Under the pieces are notes generated by a model. It did no database searches. It was given only the letters and a program-made list of their open reading frames with translations, and was not told the DNA's origin. Shown here piece by piece: positions 8,546 to 17,076 of a stretch of DNA of 64,000 nt. The translations under genes were made by a program, and so were the position numbers. The DNA lies in assembly GCF_027594745.1 (NCBI RefSeq), contig NZ_CP110854.1, positions 2,738,501 through 2,802,500 on the forward strand, given 5' to 3'. This DNA is from Saprospira grandis. GTDB taxonomy: Bacteria > Bacteroidota > Bacteroidia > Chitinophagales > Saprospiraceae. Numbering within the stretch: the stretch's first letter is position 1; each line of letters begins with the position of its first letter.

Positions 8546-9295
8546 TTATTCTTCTTCTAGAATTAGAATGTCTTCAGCGATAGGGCCATACACTTTTTCT
8601 TTTTGGGCATTGTAGAGGCTGAGTTGAATTTGGTGTGGGCCTGGGGGGAGGTTTTGGAGGCTATGGGCCTGCCAGTTTTGGATCCACCAGCTTCGTTTTT
8701 GGTCGAGCTCGAGCAGGACCTGATAATTTTTGGGGCCAATTTCGCAATTATAGCGATAAAAATCGACAATTACATTTTGGCTTTCTTGGGGGCTAAATTG
8801 GCCGAGCGGGCTGGCGTAGGCAATTTGGGCTTGGCGGTTGGGGATGCTTTTTCGGATCGATTGCTTGAGGGTTTCTATATCTCGGCAAACGAAGGCCTGT
8901 GGGGCGCGGATGACTTGGCCGTTGGGGGCCGAGAGGAAGGCCTTGAAAAGCTGGGGGCCATCGGGAATATCAATTTGGAAATTGCGGTCATTTTGGGCGG
9001 CATGCAGGCTATCGTTGAGCACTAAATGCAGGTGTAGCCCCAGAGGAATATACTTTTGGCCTCTTTTGCGCAGGCTATCAACGGCTTGGCCCAACAAAAG
9101 GTTTTGGACAATCATGCTGAGGCGGCCATTTTGGTAATTGAAGCCACGCATTTGGATGCTACTATCTTGATCGAGGGCCAAAGCGGGCAGGGGCAAAAGC
9201 TTAACTTTTGATAAGTCCCGTTTTTTCGTAGAACTTTGGCAGCTTAGGAGGAAAAAAGAAAAGAGAAAGAGAAAAAATGCTAATTTTACGCGCAT
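8546..9295 (-). CDS. Unrecognised lipoprotein
   Basis: 249 residues. A strong lipoprotein signal is visible (hydrophobic run then LLSC19, followed by QSST). The rest is soluble and probably beta-rich, with FNYQNGRLSMIVQNLLLGQA near residue 52 and a C-terminal NLPPGPHQIQLSLYNAQ that reads like a beta-sandwich ending. No family was recognised. It is transcribed toward dnaB, with structured element copy 3 directly after its stop. It is most likely anchored in the cell envelope. Confidence 0.75.
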   Translation of the reverse strand: MRVKLAFFLFLFSFFLLSCQSSTKKRDLSKVKLLPLPALALDQDSSIQMRGFNYQNGRLSMIVQNLLLGQAVDSLRKRGQKYIPLGLHLHLVLNDSLHAAQNDRNFQIDIPDGPQLFKAFLSAPNGQVIRAPQAFVCRDIETLKQSIRKSIPNRQAQIAYASPLGQFSPQESQNVIVDFYRYNCEIGPKNYQVLLELDQKRSWWIQNWQAHSLQNLPPGPHQIQLSLYNAQKEKVYGPIAEDILILEEE

Positions 9296-9502
9296 AAACC
9301 TATAATTTTGGGGCCCCCTTCTTTTGGGGCAGATTATTTTAAAGCATTTAAGCCAAAGAGTTAAGCCCTTTAGGAGTACTTAGTTTAGTTAAAAAATAAC
9401 TATATTTAACGCTAAATAATTATTCCGGCTCCAGTAGCCTTGACTGGGCCAAAAGAAAGCGAAAACTCTGAAGCATTAACATTGTACAAAATTATCAGTC
9501 AG

Positions 9503-10576
9503 ATGAAAATTTTAAAACCTATACTCCTTTTTTGCATCCTCGCAAGCTGGGGGCAACTGCAGGCGCAGGACGTTCACTTTAGTATGTTCGACATGTCGCC
9601 AGTGAACCTCAACCCTGCCTATACGGGCTTCTACGAGGGGACCTTCCGGGTGGGAGGTATCTACCGTAGCCAATGGCAAGGTTTGGGCACCAACAGTCTG
9701 CTTCCCCAGGGCGCTACAGGCAATGCCTACCCCACTTCTTTTTCGGGCTACAAAACGCCCTCTGCTTTTATTGATGCCCCGATTATTGGCATTAAGGGCA
9801 AAGACAAATTTGGTGCTCCCAAACATTGGTTTGGTGCGGGAATCAACTTCTATAACGACCAAGTTTCTTATTTGTCGACCCTAAAAGCAGAATTGGCCCT
9901 AGCTTTTCATGCTGGACTTGGCGCTAGAGGCAATACTCGCCTCTCTTTTGGCTTTAAAGGAGGTATCCTGCAACAGTCGGTTGGCGATGCTAGCGACTAT
10001 ACTTTTGAGAATGATATTACTGGGGGGACGCCCGAAACTTTTGCCAGCGGAACCGCTAGCGGAATGGATTTCTCGGCCGGTTTGATGCTCTCTCATGTGG
10101 CTGCTGGCTGGAATATCGAGGCGGGAGTAGCGTATAACCACCTCAATTCGCCCGAATTGACGATCACCAACGATGTCTATAAGTTGCCTTCTAATATTAT
10201 CGGTAGTGTTCGCTCTAATATTAGCCTAACGCGCAAGTTGTCTGTTCGCCCTATGGCTTTTGTTCAGTACATGGATAAGGCCTTTGAGGCCAACTTGCAG
10301 GCCCTTGCCGCTATCCACTTCAATGACACTAAGGACTTTAATCTATTGGCAGGTGCTGGTTACCGCCTTTCTGATGCTGCCTTTGCTCGCCTCGGTCTAG
10401 AATACCGCGGCCTTTCTTTTGGCGTAGCCTATGACTTTAACCTCTCTGGCTTGTCTAATAGCAACTACACGGGTAGCAATCTTCGTGGCCAAGGCTTCGA
10501 ATTGGGCCTTACTTATATTGCCAAAATTTACAGAACTCCTGTGGTCAAAGAAATTCTCTTTAACCCTCGTTTCTAA
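9503..10576 (+). CDS. PorP/SprF family type IX secretion system membrane protein
   Basis: 357 residues from MKILKPILLFCILASWGQLQAQ, a clear signal peptide; the frame stays open 21 codons upstream but those lack signal character. The mature start QDVHFSMFDMSPVNLNPAYTG is the PorP/SprF hallmark, and the rest is an outer-membrane beta-barrel with many aromatic strand ends (GAGINFYNDQVSYLS, GVAYDFNLSGLSNSN). Family members partner with T9SS machinery or gliding adhesins. The next gene is a PorE-like OmpA protein, a very common pairing in this phylum. Confidence 0.93.
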   Translation: MKILKPILLFCILASWGQLQAQDVHFSMFDMSPVNLNPAYTGFYEGTFRVGGIYRSQWQGLGTNSLLPQGATGNAYPTSFSGYKTPSAFIDAPIIGIKGKDKFGAPKHWFGAGINFYNDQVSYLSTLKAELALAFHAGLGARGNTRLSFGFKGGILQQSVGDASDYTFENDITGGTPETFASGTASGMDFSAGLMLSHVAAGWNIEAGVAYNHLNSPELTITNDVYKLPSNIIGSVRSNISLTRKLSVRPMAFVQYMDKAFEANLQALAAIHFNDTKDFNLLAGAGYRLSDAAFARLGLEYRGLSFGVAYDFNLSGLSNSNYTGSNLRGQGFELGLTYIAKIYRTPVVKEILFNPRF

Positions 10577-10593
10577 TGCTGTTCTGCTGTTTT

Positions 10594-10752
10594 GGGGCCT
10601 CCGCAGCAAAGCTGCGGCGCTACGCTACGGGGCTCGCTATTCGCTCGGCCCTTCGGCGCTAAAGCGCCTCGGTCTGGCCCTGCGGGCCACCCGCTCCGCA
10701 TCGCTAGGCCGCTCCACCAAAGCCTCCGCCCAAGGAAGCGCTCCGGCCCCCC
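10594..10752 (+). repeat. Structured GC-rich interspersed element, copy 4 (subtype A)
   Basis: Forward copy 17 nt after the PorP/SprF stop. Outer helix GGCCT/AGGCC; variable hairpin GGCGCT-aa-AGCGCC; second hairpin TGGCCC-tgc-GGGCCA; core variant GCTCGC-TATTC-GCTCGG. Tetranucleotide GGGG faces CCCG (three of four paired). The outer ends TTTTGGGGCC and GGCCCC repeat the inverted termini seen in copy 1. Confidence 0.86.
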
Positions 10753-10809
10753 AAACAAACAGCCCGCATATTTTAAAAAGCATCTCCCTTAAAATTTAGA
10801 AAAATAGCA

Positions 10810-13095
10810 ATGAAAAACTATTTCCTATCGGCCTTGCTAGTTTTACTAGCCATGCCATTCGTCTGGGGACAACCTGTGGGCAACAACCAACCCACAGAAA
10901 AACTAGAAGAAATTGCCTCTAGTAACCTCGAACGCTACGATACTTGGAACGCCTTGGATTACTTCAAACAGGTCCGCGAACGCAAACCCAATGATGTAAA
11001 GGCCAACTATGATGTAGCTTATACTTATTTCCTTCTTCGCGATTATTCTTCTGCCGAAAAAGAATTTCAGCAGCTCATCGAACTCGATAAGGAAAACTTT
11101 ATGCCTATGGCTGGCTGGTATTATGCCCAAAGCCTAAAGCTAGCCGGCAAGTACAGCGATTGTATCCCCGCCTTTGAAAGCTTCAAAAGCAAATACAATG
11201 GCGAAGATGCCGACCGCATGAAAACTTTGGCCGATGTGGAAATCGCAGGAGCCAAATGGGCCCAAACAATGACTTCTCCCAAAGAAGAACTCATTATTAA
11301 GCCCCTAGATAAAACCGTTAACTCTCCACTTATGGAGAACTACGCTTACCCTATTGGCCGTAATAAATTGGTCTTCTCTGCCCTCCGTGGCGATAGCATT
11401 ATCGTTTTGGAAGATGCTGAAGAAGAGGCCAAGTTTGCCCGCATCTTTGTAGCCGAAAAAGCAGAAGATGGCGAAAAATGGGAGAAAGTAGAGCCCTTTA
11501 GCGCTTCTACACTAGCCGCTGAAGGCTTTCATGTGGTTAACCCTACCTTTAATCAGGATATGAGCCGCTTTTTCTTCTCTAAAGCGCAGTTGGTGGGTAA
11601 CCTACTCGAAAATAGTAAGATTTATGGCGCAGGCTATGACGGTACTAATGTTACTGAGCCTACTGCTCTTGATTTTAATGATGGAGAATATAGCTGCAAA
11701 AACCCCGCAGTCGGTATGCTAGATGGCCAAGAAGTACTTTTCTTCGCTTCTAATATGCCCGGCGGTAAAGGGGGCTTCGATATCTGGTATGCAGAAATCA
11801 ATGCCGACGGAACTACTCGCACTCCCCTCAACCTAGAAGCCGTAAATACGGTAGGTGACGAAAGCCACCCCTTCTTCGATGAGCGCGATAATCGTCTCTA
11901 TTTTGCGTCTAATGGCCACCCCGGTATGGGCGGTATCGACCTTTTCCAAACAGAGCGCAATGAAGCTGGAGCTTGGTCTGCCGTAGAAAATATGGGACCT
12001 GGCTTTAATACTAGCGTAGATGAATTTGGCTTTATCGTGACTCGCGAAGGCCGCGATGATTGCTTTGGCTACCTGATCTCTAACCGTGAGGGAAGTAGCG
12101 GAGCCGTACAAAGCCAAACTTCTACCGATGATATCTTCTCTATCTTGATGCCCGAACGTTGTGATGTTGATCTAATCGTTAAGGTAACTGATGATAAAAC
12201 AGGAGAAGAAGTAGTAGGTGCTACAGTGAAAATTGTAGACAAAGAAACTGGTGAAGTAGTTGCCGAACAAACCAATACAGAGAATAACAAATTTGTATTT
12301 CCTCTAGAACAAGGTAAAGAGTATGAAGTAGTGGCTAGTAAAGAAGGTTGGGAAACTGGCTCTAGCACTTCTGCCGACACTCGCCGCCCCGCTCTAGAAA
12401 ATCGCTTTGGTAGCGTTTCTGGCCCCATGGAATGGGAAGAAACCACCACCTTGAAAGAAGCTGGCTTGATGGTGCAAACTTTTGACCGCAACAGCAAAGC
12501 TCCTTTGAATGGCGTAACCGTAATGGTTTATGATGGCGATAAGTTGGTAGACGAAAAGACAATGACTGATGGCAATCAGTTTAGCTTTATCTTGGACAAC
12601 AACAAAGAGTACAAAATCAAAGCTCGTCTAGAAGGCTATATCGGCGACTTTAAGACCGTAAAAGCCACTGAGGCTAAAGAGATGCACAAATTGTATTTGG
12701 CTCCTCCTCCCTTGTTTGTAAATGTATTGTTCGACTTTAATAAGTCAAATATCCGTACTGGTGCAGCCGATACCTTGGACCGCATTGCTGAAGTAATGAC
12801 TGACTACCCCGAAATGGTAGTAGAAGTACGTGGTTTTACCGATGCTATTGGTTCTGATAGCTATAACGACCGTCTTTCTAAGCGTCGTTCTAAAGCAGCT
12901 ATTGACTACCTAGTAGAAAAAGGCATTGCTGCTGAGCGCTTGATTGCTAAAGGTTTTGGTGAAGCGGAGCCTGTTGCACCCAACGAAAACGAAGATGGTA
13001 GCGATAACCCTGAAGGTCGTCAGCTCAACCGTCGTGTAGAGTTCAAGATTATTGAAGGTAATGTTGGCGCTGTAGAAACAGAAAAAAAAAACTAA
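10810..13095 (+). CDS. PorE-like OmpA family protein (TPR, propeller, CRD, OmpA)
   Basis: 761 residues. A signal peptide (MKNYFLSALLVLLAMPFVWG) is followed by TPR repeats (about 30-140), a PD40/WD40-like propeller with FDIWYAEIN and DNRLYFASNGHPGMGGIDLF (about 170-435), two carboxypeptidase-regulatory-like beta-sandwiches (about 452-540 and 556-625) and an OmpA_C domain. The last shows NVLFDFNKSNIR and the peptidoglycan-binding RLSKRRSKAA. This is the PorE order, a T9SS-associated protein thought to link the machinery to peptidoglycan. The frame ends just after a run of ten A (13082-13091), while a DUF1573 domain continues in the -1 frame. Confidence 0.93.
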   Translation: MKNYFLSALLVLLAMPFVWGQPVGNNQPTEKLEEIASSNLERYDTWNALDYFKQVRERKPNDVKANYDVAYTYFLLRDYSSAEKEFQQLIELDKENFMPMAGWYYAQSLKLAGKYSDCIPAFESFKSKYNGEDADRMKTLADVEIAGAKWAQTMTSPKEELIIKPLDKTVNSPLMENYAYPIGRNKLVFSALRGDSIIVLEDAEEEAKFARIFVAEKAEDGEKWEKVEPFSASTLAAEGFHVVNPTFNQDMSRFFFSKAQLVGNLLENSKIYGAGYDGTNVTEPTALDFNDGEYSCKNPAVGMLDGQEVLFFASNMPGGKGGFDIWYAEINADGTTRTPLNLEAVNTVGDESHPFFDERDNRLYFASNGHPGMGGIDLFQTERNEAGAWSAVENMGPGFNTSVDEFGFIVTREGRDDCFGYLISNREGSSGAVQSQTSTDDIFSILMPERCDVDLIVKVTDDKTGEEVVGATVKIVDKETGEVVAEQTNTENNKFVFPLEQGKEYEVVASKEGWETGSSTSADTRRPALENRFGSVSGPMEWEETTTLKEAGLMVQTFDRNSKAPLNGVTVMVYDGDKLVDEKTMTDGNQFSFILDNNKEYKIKARLEGYIGDFKTVKATEAKEMHKLYLAPPPLFVNVLFDFNKSNIRTGAADTLDRIAEVMTDYPEMVVEVRGFTDAIGSDSYNDRLSKRRSKAAIDYLVEKGIAAERLIAKGFGEAEPVAPNENEDGSDNPEGRQLNRRVEFKIIEGNVGAVETEKKN

Positions 13096-13454
13096 CTGAA
13101 TCGGCAGCTCCTATTCAAGAGAATAAGCGGCCGAAGACAACAGTAAAGTTTATTGAGCCAGAACTGAAGCTGGGAGAACTCAAATATGGAGAAGTTAAGG
13201 AAGCGACTATTGAATTTGTCAATACCGGGACCGAAGACTTGAAGATTGAGTTTGTGCAAGGCGGATGTAGCTGTACGGAGCCTACTTCATGGAGCCGCAA
13301 AGCCATTGCCCCGGGCCAAAAAGGCTATGTCAAAATTAAGTTTGACTCTTCTAAGGCCGATATTAAAAAAGGCTACGAATCTGCTGTAGAGCTTTATGGA
13401 AATGTAGAAGGTGACCTTCTGCTGTACTATATTAGCGCAGATATTGTAAAATAG
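13062..13454 (+). CDS. DUF1573 domain in the -1 frame after OmpA, without its own start
   Basis: From the poly-A run this frame encodes a complete DUF1573-like Ig-fold: KFIEPELKLGELKYGEV, then EATIEFVNTGTEDLKIEF, GGCSCTEP with its cysteine pair, and APGQKGYVKIKFDS. There is no ATG or GTG in frame; the first possible start is a TTG at 13239, inside the domain. One extra A in the ten-A run would join it to the OmpA protein as an 881-residue product. Options are -1 ribosomal frameshifting on A-AAA-AAA, transcriptional slippage, a recent disrupting mutation, or a sequencing error. Confidence 0.75.
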   Translation, partial: CWRCRNRKKKLTESAAPIQENKRPKTTVKFIEPELKLGELKYGEVKEATIEFVNTGTEDLKIEFVQGGCSCTEPTSWSRKAIAPGQKGYVKIKFDSSKADIKKGYESAVELYGNVEGDLLLYYISADIVK

Positions 13455-13469
13455 CTTTTCAGTTAGCCG

Positions 13470-13508
13470 AAAACCCCTAAACGACTATTTTGCGTTTAGG
13501 GGTTTTTT
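13470..13508 (+). terminator. Rho-independent terminator after the OmpA-DUF1573 region
   Basis: Stem AAACCCCTAAACG / CGTTTAGGGGTTT with a short loop and six T; it lies 15 nt after the DUF1573 stop, consistent with that frame being the true end of the transcript's coding part. Confidence 0.9.
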
Positions 13509-13529
13509 ATGTTTAGGGCCAGCTTGTTT

Positions 13530-13764
13530 TGCGTCTTGCAGGCCCGGAGGGCCGCAGGCCACAACAAGGCCTTTAGGCCGCAGTTCGACGACCAAAGGGA
13601 GTAACCGATGCGGAGGGGTGGCCCATAGGGCCAGACCGAAGGCGAAACGAAGTGAAGCCTGAAGGGCCGAGCAGACCTGCGAGCCCCAAAGCGACAACAA
13701 GGCCTTTAGGCCGCAGTTCGACGACCGAAGGGAGTAACCGCAGCAGCTTTGCTGCTGAGGCCCC
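13530..13764 (-). repeat. Structured GC-rich interspersed element, copy 5 (subtype A, long)
   Basis: Reverse copy, about 235 bp, ending 14 nt before the next start codon. Core helix GGGG/CCCC; second hairpin TGGCCC-tat-GGGCCA; variable hairpin around AGGC/GCCT. It is enlarged by two copies of an accessory module (ACAACAAGGCC, then GGCCGCAGTTCGACGACC, then GGGAGTAACCG) at 13560-13607 and 13688-13739. The outer 3-prime arm differs from other subtype A copies. Confidence 0.83.
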
Positions 13765-13778
13765 AAAAGAAAAAAACT

Positions 13779-14738
13779 ATGAATCAAATTGTATTACTTT
13801 TTGCGCTTTTAGTTGTAGGTCCCCTGCAGGCACAAGTAGATGCCTATGCTTATTTGGGCCTAAAATTGGCCCCGCAAGAGGTAACAAATATTCGCCTGAA
13901 AGAGACCTATGTCATCAATAAATCTAAGGACTCAAAGTTTAAGGAGAAGTATTTATTTTCGAGAGAAGAGTATAATGAACAAGGCCGCCGCTCCCTCAAT
14001 TTGTTTTTTAAGCCAGACGCTAGTTTAGAGTCGAAAATTGTGGCCTTTTATCCCGACTCGACCAAAGAAATTAACATCTTTCAGCAAAAAGGGGAGGTGG
14101 TGGATAGTGCCGTTTTTCTCTTTCATCCTGATGGCCGCAGGAAAATGGAAGTTTGGTATTGGGGAGATAACTGTAGTACCGATAGTCTGCTGTTTTCTTA
14201 TAATGCCCGCAAACAATTATCTAAGGTGTTTAGGCGCTATGATTGGGATGAAAAATGGGACACACTTTTTTATAAGGCCGATGGTAGCCTGGATAAGGCT
14301 ATTTTTTATAGCAAGGCCGATGGCTTGCAAAAGCAGGTAGACTTTTTGTTTTCTCCAGACTCTTTTTTGCTGAAAACGGCTAGTCGTAACCGCGATCGCT
14401 TGATTGTAGAAGAAGAATACTTTTTTTATGATAAAAAGGGCCGCTTAGATTATACCACCACCCGTTATTTTCCAGATGGAGAAGAAAAGCCAGAAACCCC
14501 TCGATTAACCAGCCGCTATAGCTATTGGCGAAATGGGGAGCTGAAGCGGGTAAAAAAGGTGTTATCGTCTAAGAAGAAAAAGCGGATTTCGGTGTCTATC
14601 TTAAAATATAATCGTTCTGGCCGCCTAATTTATCAGCGAGACCGAAATAAGTCGGAGGGGATAGATAGTAAAATTATTATAGAATATAGAGCTCGGCCCA
14701 AGGGCTGGAAGCCTCGGCAGGGCTCAAATTTTTGGTAG
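13779..14738 (+). CDS. Unrecognised secreted protein with YD-like strand repeats
   Basis: 319 residues from MNQIVLLFALLVVGPLQAQ, a good signal peptide; the frame runs upstream into element copy 5, which is rejected. The body is a series of short antiparallel-strand units such as LFSYNARKQLSKVFRRYDWDEKWDTLFYKADGSLDKAI-type segments, with recurrent xYxxxGxLxx motifs resembling RHS/YD or MORN-like repeats, though too degenerate to assign. The stop is 3 nt before the next gene, so it heads a five-gene run ending at 18746. Confidence 0.75.
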   Translation: MNQIVLLFALLVVGPLQAQVDAYAYLGLKLAPQEVTNIRLKETYVINKSKDSKFKEKYLFSREEYNEQGRRSLNLFFKPDASLESKIVAFYPDSTKEINIFQQKGEVVDSAVFLFHPDGRRKMEVWYWGDNCSTDSLLFSYNARKQLSKVFRRYDWDEKWDTLFYKADGSLDKAIFYSKADGLQKQVDFLFSPDSFLLKTASRNRDRLIVEEEYFFYDKKGRLDYTTTRYFPDGEEKPETPRLTSRYSYWRNGELKRVKKVLSSKKKKRISVSILKYNRSGRLIYQRDRNKSEGIDSKIIIEYRARPKGWKPRQGSNFW

Positions 14739-14741
14739 CAG

Positions 14742-15548
14742 ATGAAGAAATTATGGATCCTATTGCTGTTTGTTTTCTTTGCAGGCAAAGAGCTAGCTGC
14801 TTGTAGTTATGCCTATCAGTATAGTCTATTTTTATTGGGCAGCAGTTCGGGAGAGCTCATTTGGTTGGAGCTAGAACTAGAGCGCTATGTGAGTGGGGGA
14901 GCGGGCAGTTTGCCCAATTTTCAGCCCATGGGGCGAAGCAAAAATTTGGGGCAGACTCGCTGGAAGGGGCAGCTCAAATTGAAAAAAGGGCAGAAGGTGG
15001 ATCAATTAGAGCAGTATAAGCATATTGCCTGGGTAGATTTGGCCGATGAAGATTATCAAGCGTATCTGGCCCCTCATTTTGAAAAGGCCCAAAATTTGGC
15101 CGAGGAGCTGCCTTTTTTTCAGCCCGCCCAGCTATTGGAAGAGGCCATTTGCGATTATGACCGCAGTTGTGGCCAAATGCAACTAGAGGCCGATAGTTTG
15201 GCCCTTTGGGCGGCCTTGCCGGGCCAGAAGGGCGTCAAAGCTCATTTTCCGGGCCCCGTTTTGAGCAAGTTTGAAAACCTCACTCGACTCAATTATCGGG
15301 AAATGGGCAAACTGGCGGCAGAAGAACGCCTCAACTTTTTTCAGGCCTGGAAACCCTTCTCTGTTCGGCATTATCGGCTGGCCGGCCAAGAGATTTATGT
15401 CTATAGCCTAGGCTGGGGCCTAGCCAAAGGCTATAAACCGCAGCCTTCTGCGGCTTGGTTGCCCTGGGGCCGCCCCCTAAAAGATTATATTCGAGGAAAT
15501 AAAGTAATGATGCATGGGCAGCGTTTCGACTTCTTCCAAATTTTGTAA
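14742..15548 (+). CDS. Unrecognised exported protein
   Basis: 268 residues. The N-terminus MKKLWILLLFVFFAGKELAAC is an export signal, possibly a lipobox (LAAC21). The rest is soluble and rich in tryptophan, leucine and tyrosine, with no recognised domain; the C-terminal third contains WKPFSVRHYRLAGQEIYVYSLG. It starts 3 nt after the previous gene and is followed 41 nt later by a coiled-coil lipoprotein gene, so it is probably part of one envelope operon. Confidence 0.72.
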   Translation: MKKLWILLLFVFFAGKELAACSYAYQYSLFLLGSSSGELIWLELELERYVSGGAGSLPNFQPMGRSKNLGQTRWKGQLKLKKGQKVDQLEQYKHIAWVDLADEDYQAYLAPHFEKAQNLAEELPFFQPAQLLEEAICDYDRSCGQMQLEADSLALWAALPGQKGVKAHFPGPVLSKFENLTRLNYREMGKLAAEERLNFFQAWKPFSVRHYRLAGQEIYVYSLGWGLAKGYKPQPSAAWLPWGRPLKDYIRGNKVMMHGQRFDFFQIL

Positions 15549-15589
15549 ATTTGCAAATCAAAAAATTAAACGAGATCAATTTATTTAAA

Positions 15590-16507
15590 ATGTTAGGAGT
15601 CAAGCGTATTTTATTAGGATGTGGCCTAGGCCTATTGCTGAGCTGTTCATCGGAGGAGCCAAAGATGAATGTAGGCGAAATCGCCAAGGAAACAGATAGT
15701 TTATATACCGCCTTGCAAAGCGAGTTGGCTTTTTATCGAGAAAAGGCCGATAGTCTCTATCCCGCCCTTCTAGATAAAGAGGCCGAGCTAGATAAGCAGT
15801 ACCTAAAGATTAAAAACCTTTTGGCCCAAGCTGATCAGCAAAAAGATAATGCGCGCAAATTGGCTAGCCAAGTAGAGGCCCTACAAGAAGAACTCAAAAA
15901 GCTGAGAGCTTTTGTAGATGAACAAACCCTAGATTTGGCCGAATTGCGTCGGCAAAATGCCCAACTAGTAGAGGAACGCAGCGAATACCGAAAACTCTAT
16001 GAGCAAGAACAAGATCTAAAAGACTCCTTGGCCCAAAAAGCTGCCAACCTAAAAGCAACCACCGAAGAGCTCAATAAACAACTCGATAAAGGGGCTATCC
16101 TCCGGATCTCTAATTTAGAGTTTATTGCGGCCAAACTGACTAGGGGAGGAGAAACTAAGGCCACCAACCGCCGAAAACGAGCCGAGTTTTTTCAGGCCTG
16201 CTTTAAGATGGTAAAAAATGAGGTGGTGCAGCCTGGCCCCAATAAGTTTTATATGCAAATTATAGATCCCAATGGCCATATTATTGTCGAAGAAAAGATG
16301 GGCGGCGGCTATTTCTCCGATGCAGACGGGAATAAACTGCCTTACACTATCGTAAAAAGCTTTGAGTATTATCCCGATAAAGAGGAGCTCTGCCTGAGTT
16401 GGAGCCCCGCAGTAGGCAGTAAATGGACCTTTGAAAAGGGAGAGTATAGCTTACAACTCTATAATAGAGGCCTTAAGGTGGGCTTCCAAAAATTATCGCT
16501 CCGCTAA
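15590..16507 (+). CDS. Coiled-coil lipoprotein, unrecognised family
   Basis: 305 residues from MLGVKRILLGCGLGLLLSC, a lipoprotein signal with LLSC19; 13 upstream codons in the same frame are not used because they precede the signal. Residues about 25-180 form a long charged coiled coil (many E/K/Q/L heptads). The C-terminal 110 residues look globular (FYMQIIDPNGHIIVEEKMGGG, then GEYSLQLYNRGLKVG), like a beta-sandwich. The stop TAA overlaps the ATG of the HD-domain gene by one base, suggesting translational coupling. Confidence 0.78.
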   Translation: MLGVKRILLGCGLGLLLSCSSEEPKMNVGEIAKETDSLYTALQSELAFYREKADSLYPALLDKEAELDKQYLKIKNLLAQADQQKDNARKLASQVEALQEELKKLRAFVDEQTLDLAELRRQNAQLVEERSEYRKLYEQEQDLKDSLAQKAANLKATTEELNKQLDKGAILRISNLEFIAAKLTRGGETKATNRRKRAEFFQACFKMVKNEVVQPGPNKFYMQIIDPNGHIIVEEKMGGGYFSDADGNKLPYTIVKSFEYYPDKEELCLSWSPAVGSKWTFEKGEYSLQLYNRGLKVGFQKLSLR

Positions 16508-17076
16508 TGCAATTGCACCCCCTAATTACAGCCTGCCAACAGCAGCTGCAACAACAAAGAAGTAGCCTTTGCTACCATAATTTGGCCCACACCAAAGGCG
16601 TTGTAGCCGCTGTGGCCGCCCTGCATATCACTCCCGAAATCCTGGTTCCAGCCGCCTATATCCACGATTTAGGCTACGAACAATCGGCCCAAGGACATGA
16701 GGCTATAGCCATAGCTTGGGGGCAAAAACAGCTGCCCAAATGGGGCTTTAAGCAAAAACAAATTCAAGAAATTTGTCTAGCCATTGAAGCAACCCAATTG
16801 GGCCAAAAACCAAAGACAAATTTAGGCGCCTACCTAAAAGATGCCGATATTTCCTATAGCTTGAGTAGCCATTTCTGGAGCCGCGGAGAATTGCTCCGAA
16901 CAGAATGGCAACTAGAAAACCAAAGGCAATATAGCGATACAGCCTGGCTGAAACTGCAATATCATTTTCTAGAAGAACTCTTGTTTTTTAGCCCCTGGGG
17001 GCAGCTTTATTTAGAACCACTGCGGCGCTATTATCTTCAGCAAATTACTGAACGGCTGCAAAAAATGAACATATGA
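16507..17076 (+). CDS. HD-domain metal-dependent phosphohydrolase
   Basis: 189 residues, cytosolic. The HD signature is visible: H24 and H28 in CYHNLAHTKGV, H53-D54 in YIHDLGYE, H64, and a later KDADIS (D112, D114). This matches small HD/PDEase-like hydrolases that act on nucleotides or phosphate esters; the substrate cannot be told. It overlaps both neighbours (1 nt upstream, 4 nt downstream), so it is translated with the surrounding envelope genes. That is an odd placement for a soluble enzyme. Confidence 0.85.
   Translation: MQLHPLITACQQQLQQQRSSLCYHNLAHTKGVVAAVAALHITPEILVPAAYIHDLGYEQSAQGHEAIAIAWGQKQLPKWGFKQKQIQEICLAIEATQLGQKPKTNLGAYLKDADISYSLSSHFWSRGELLRTEWQLENQRQYSDTAWLKLQYHFLEELLFFSPWGQLYLEPLRRYYLQQITERLQKMNI

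Noticed and set aside
13239..13454. Independent 71-aa DUF1573 gene from a TTG start
   Set aside because: It would remove the first strands of the domain; the domain is complete only if read through from the poly-A run.
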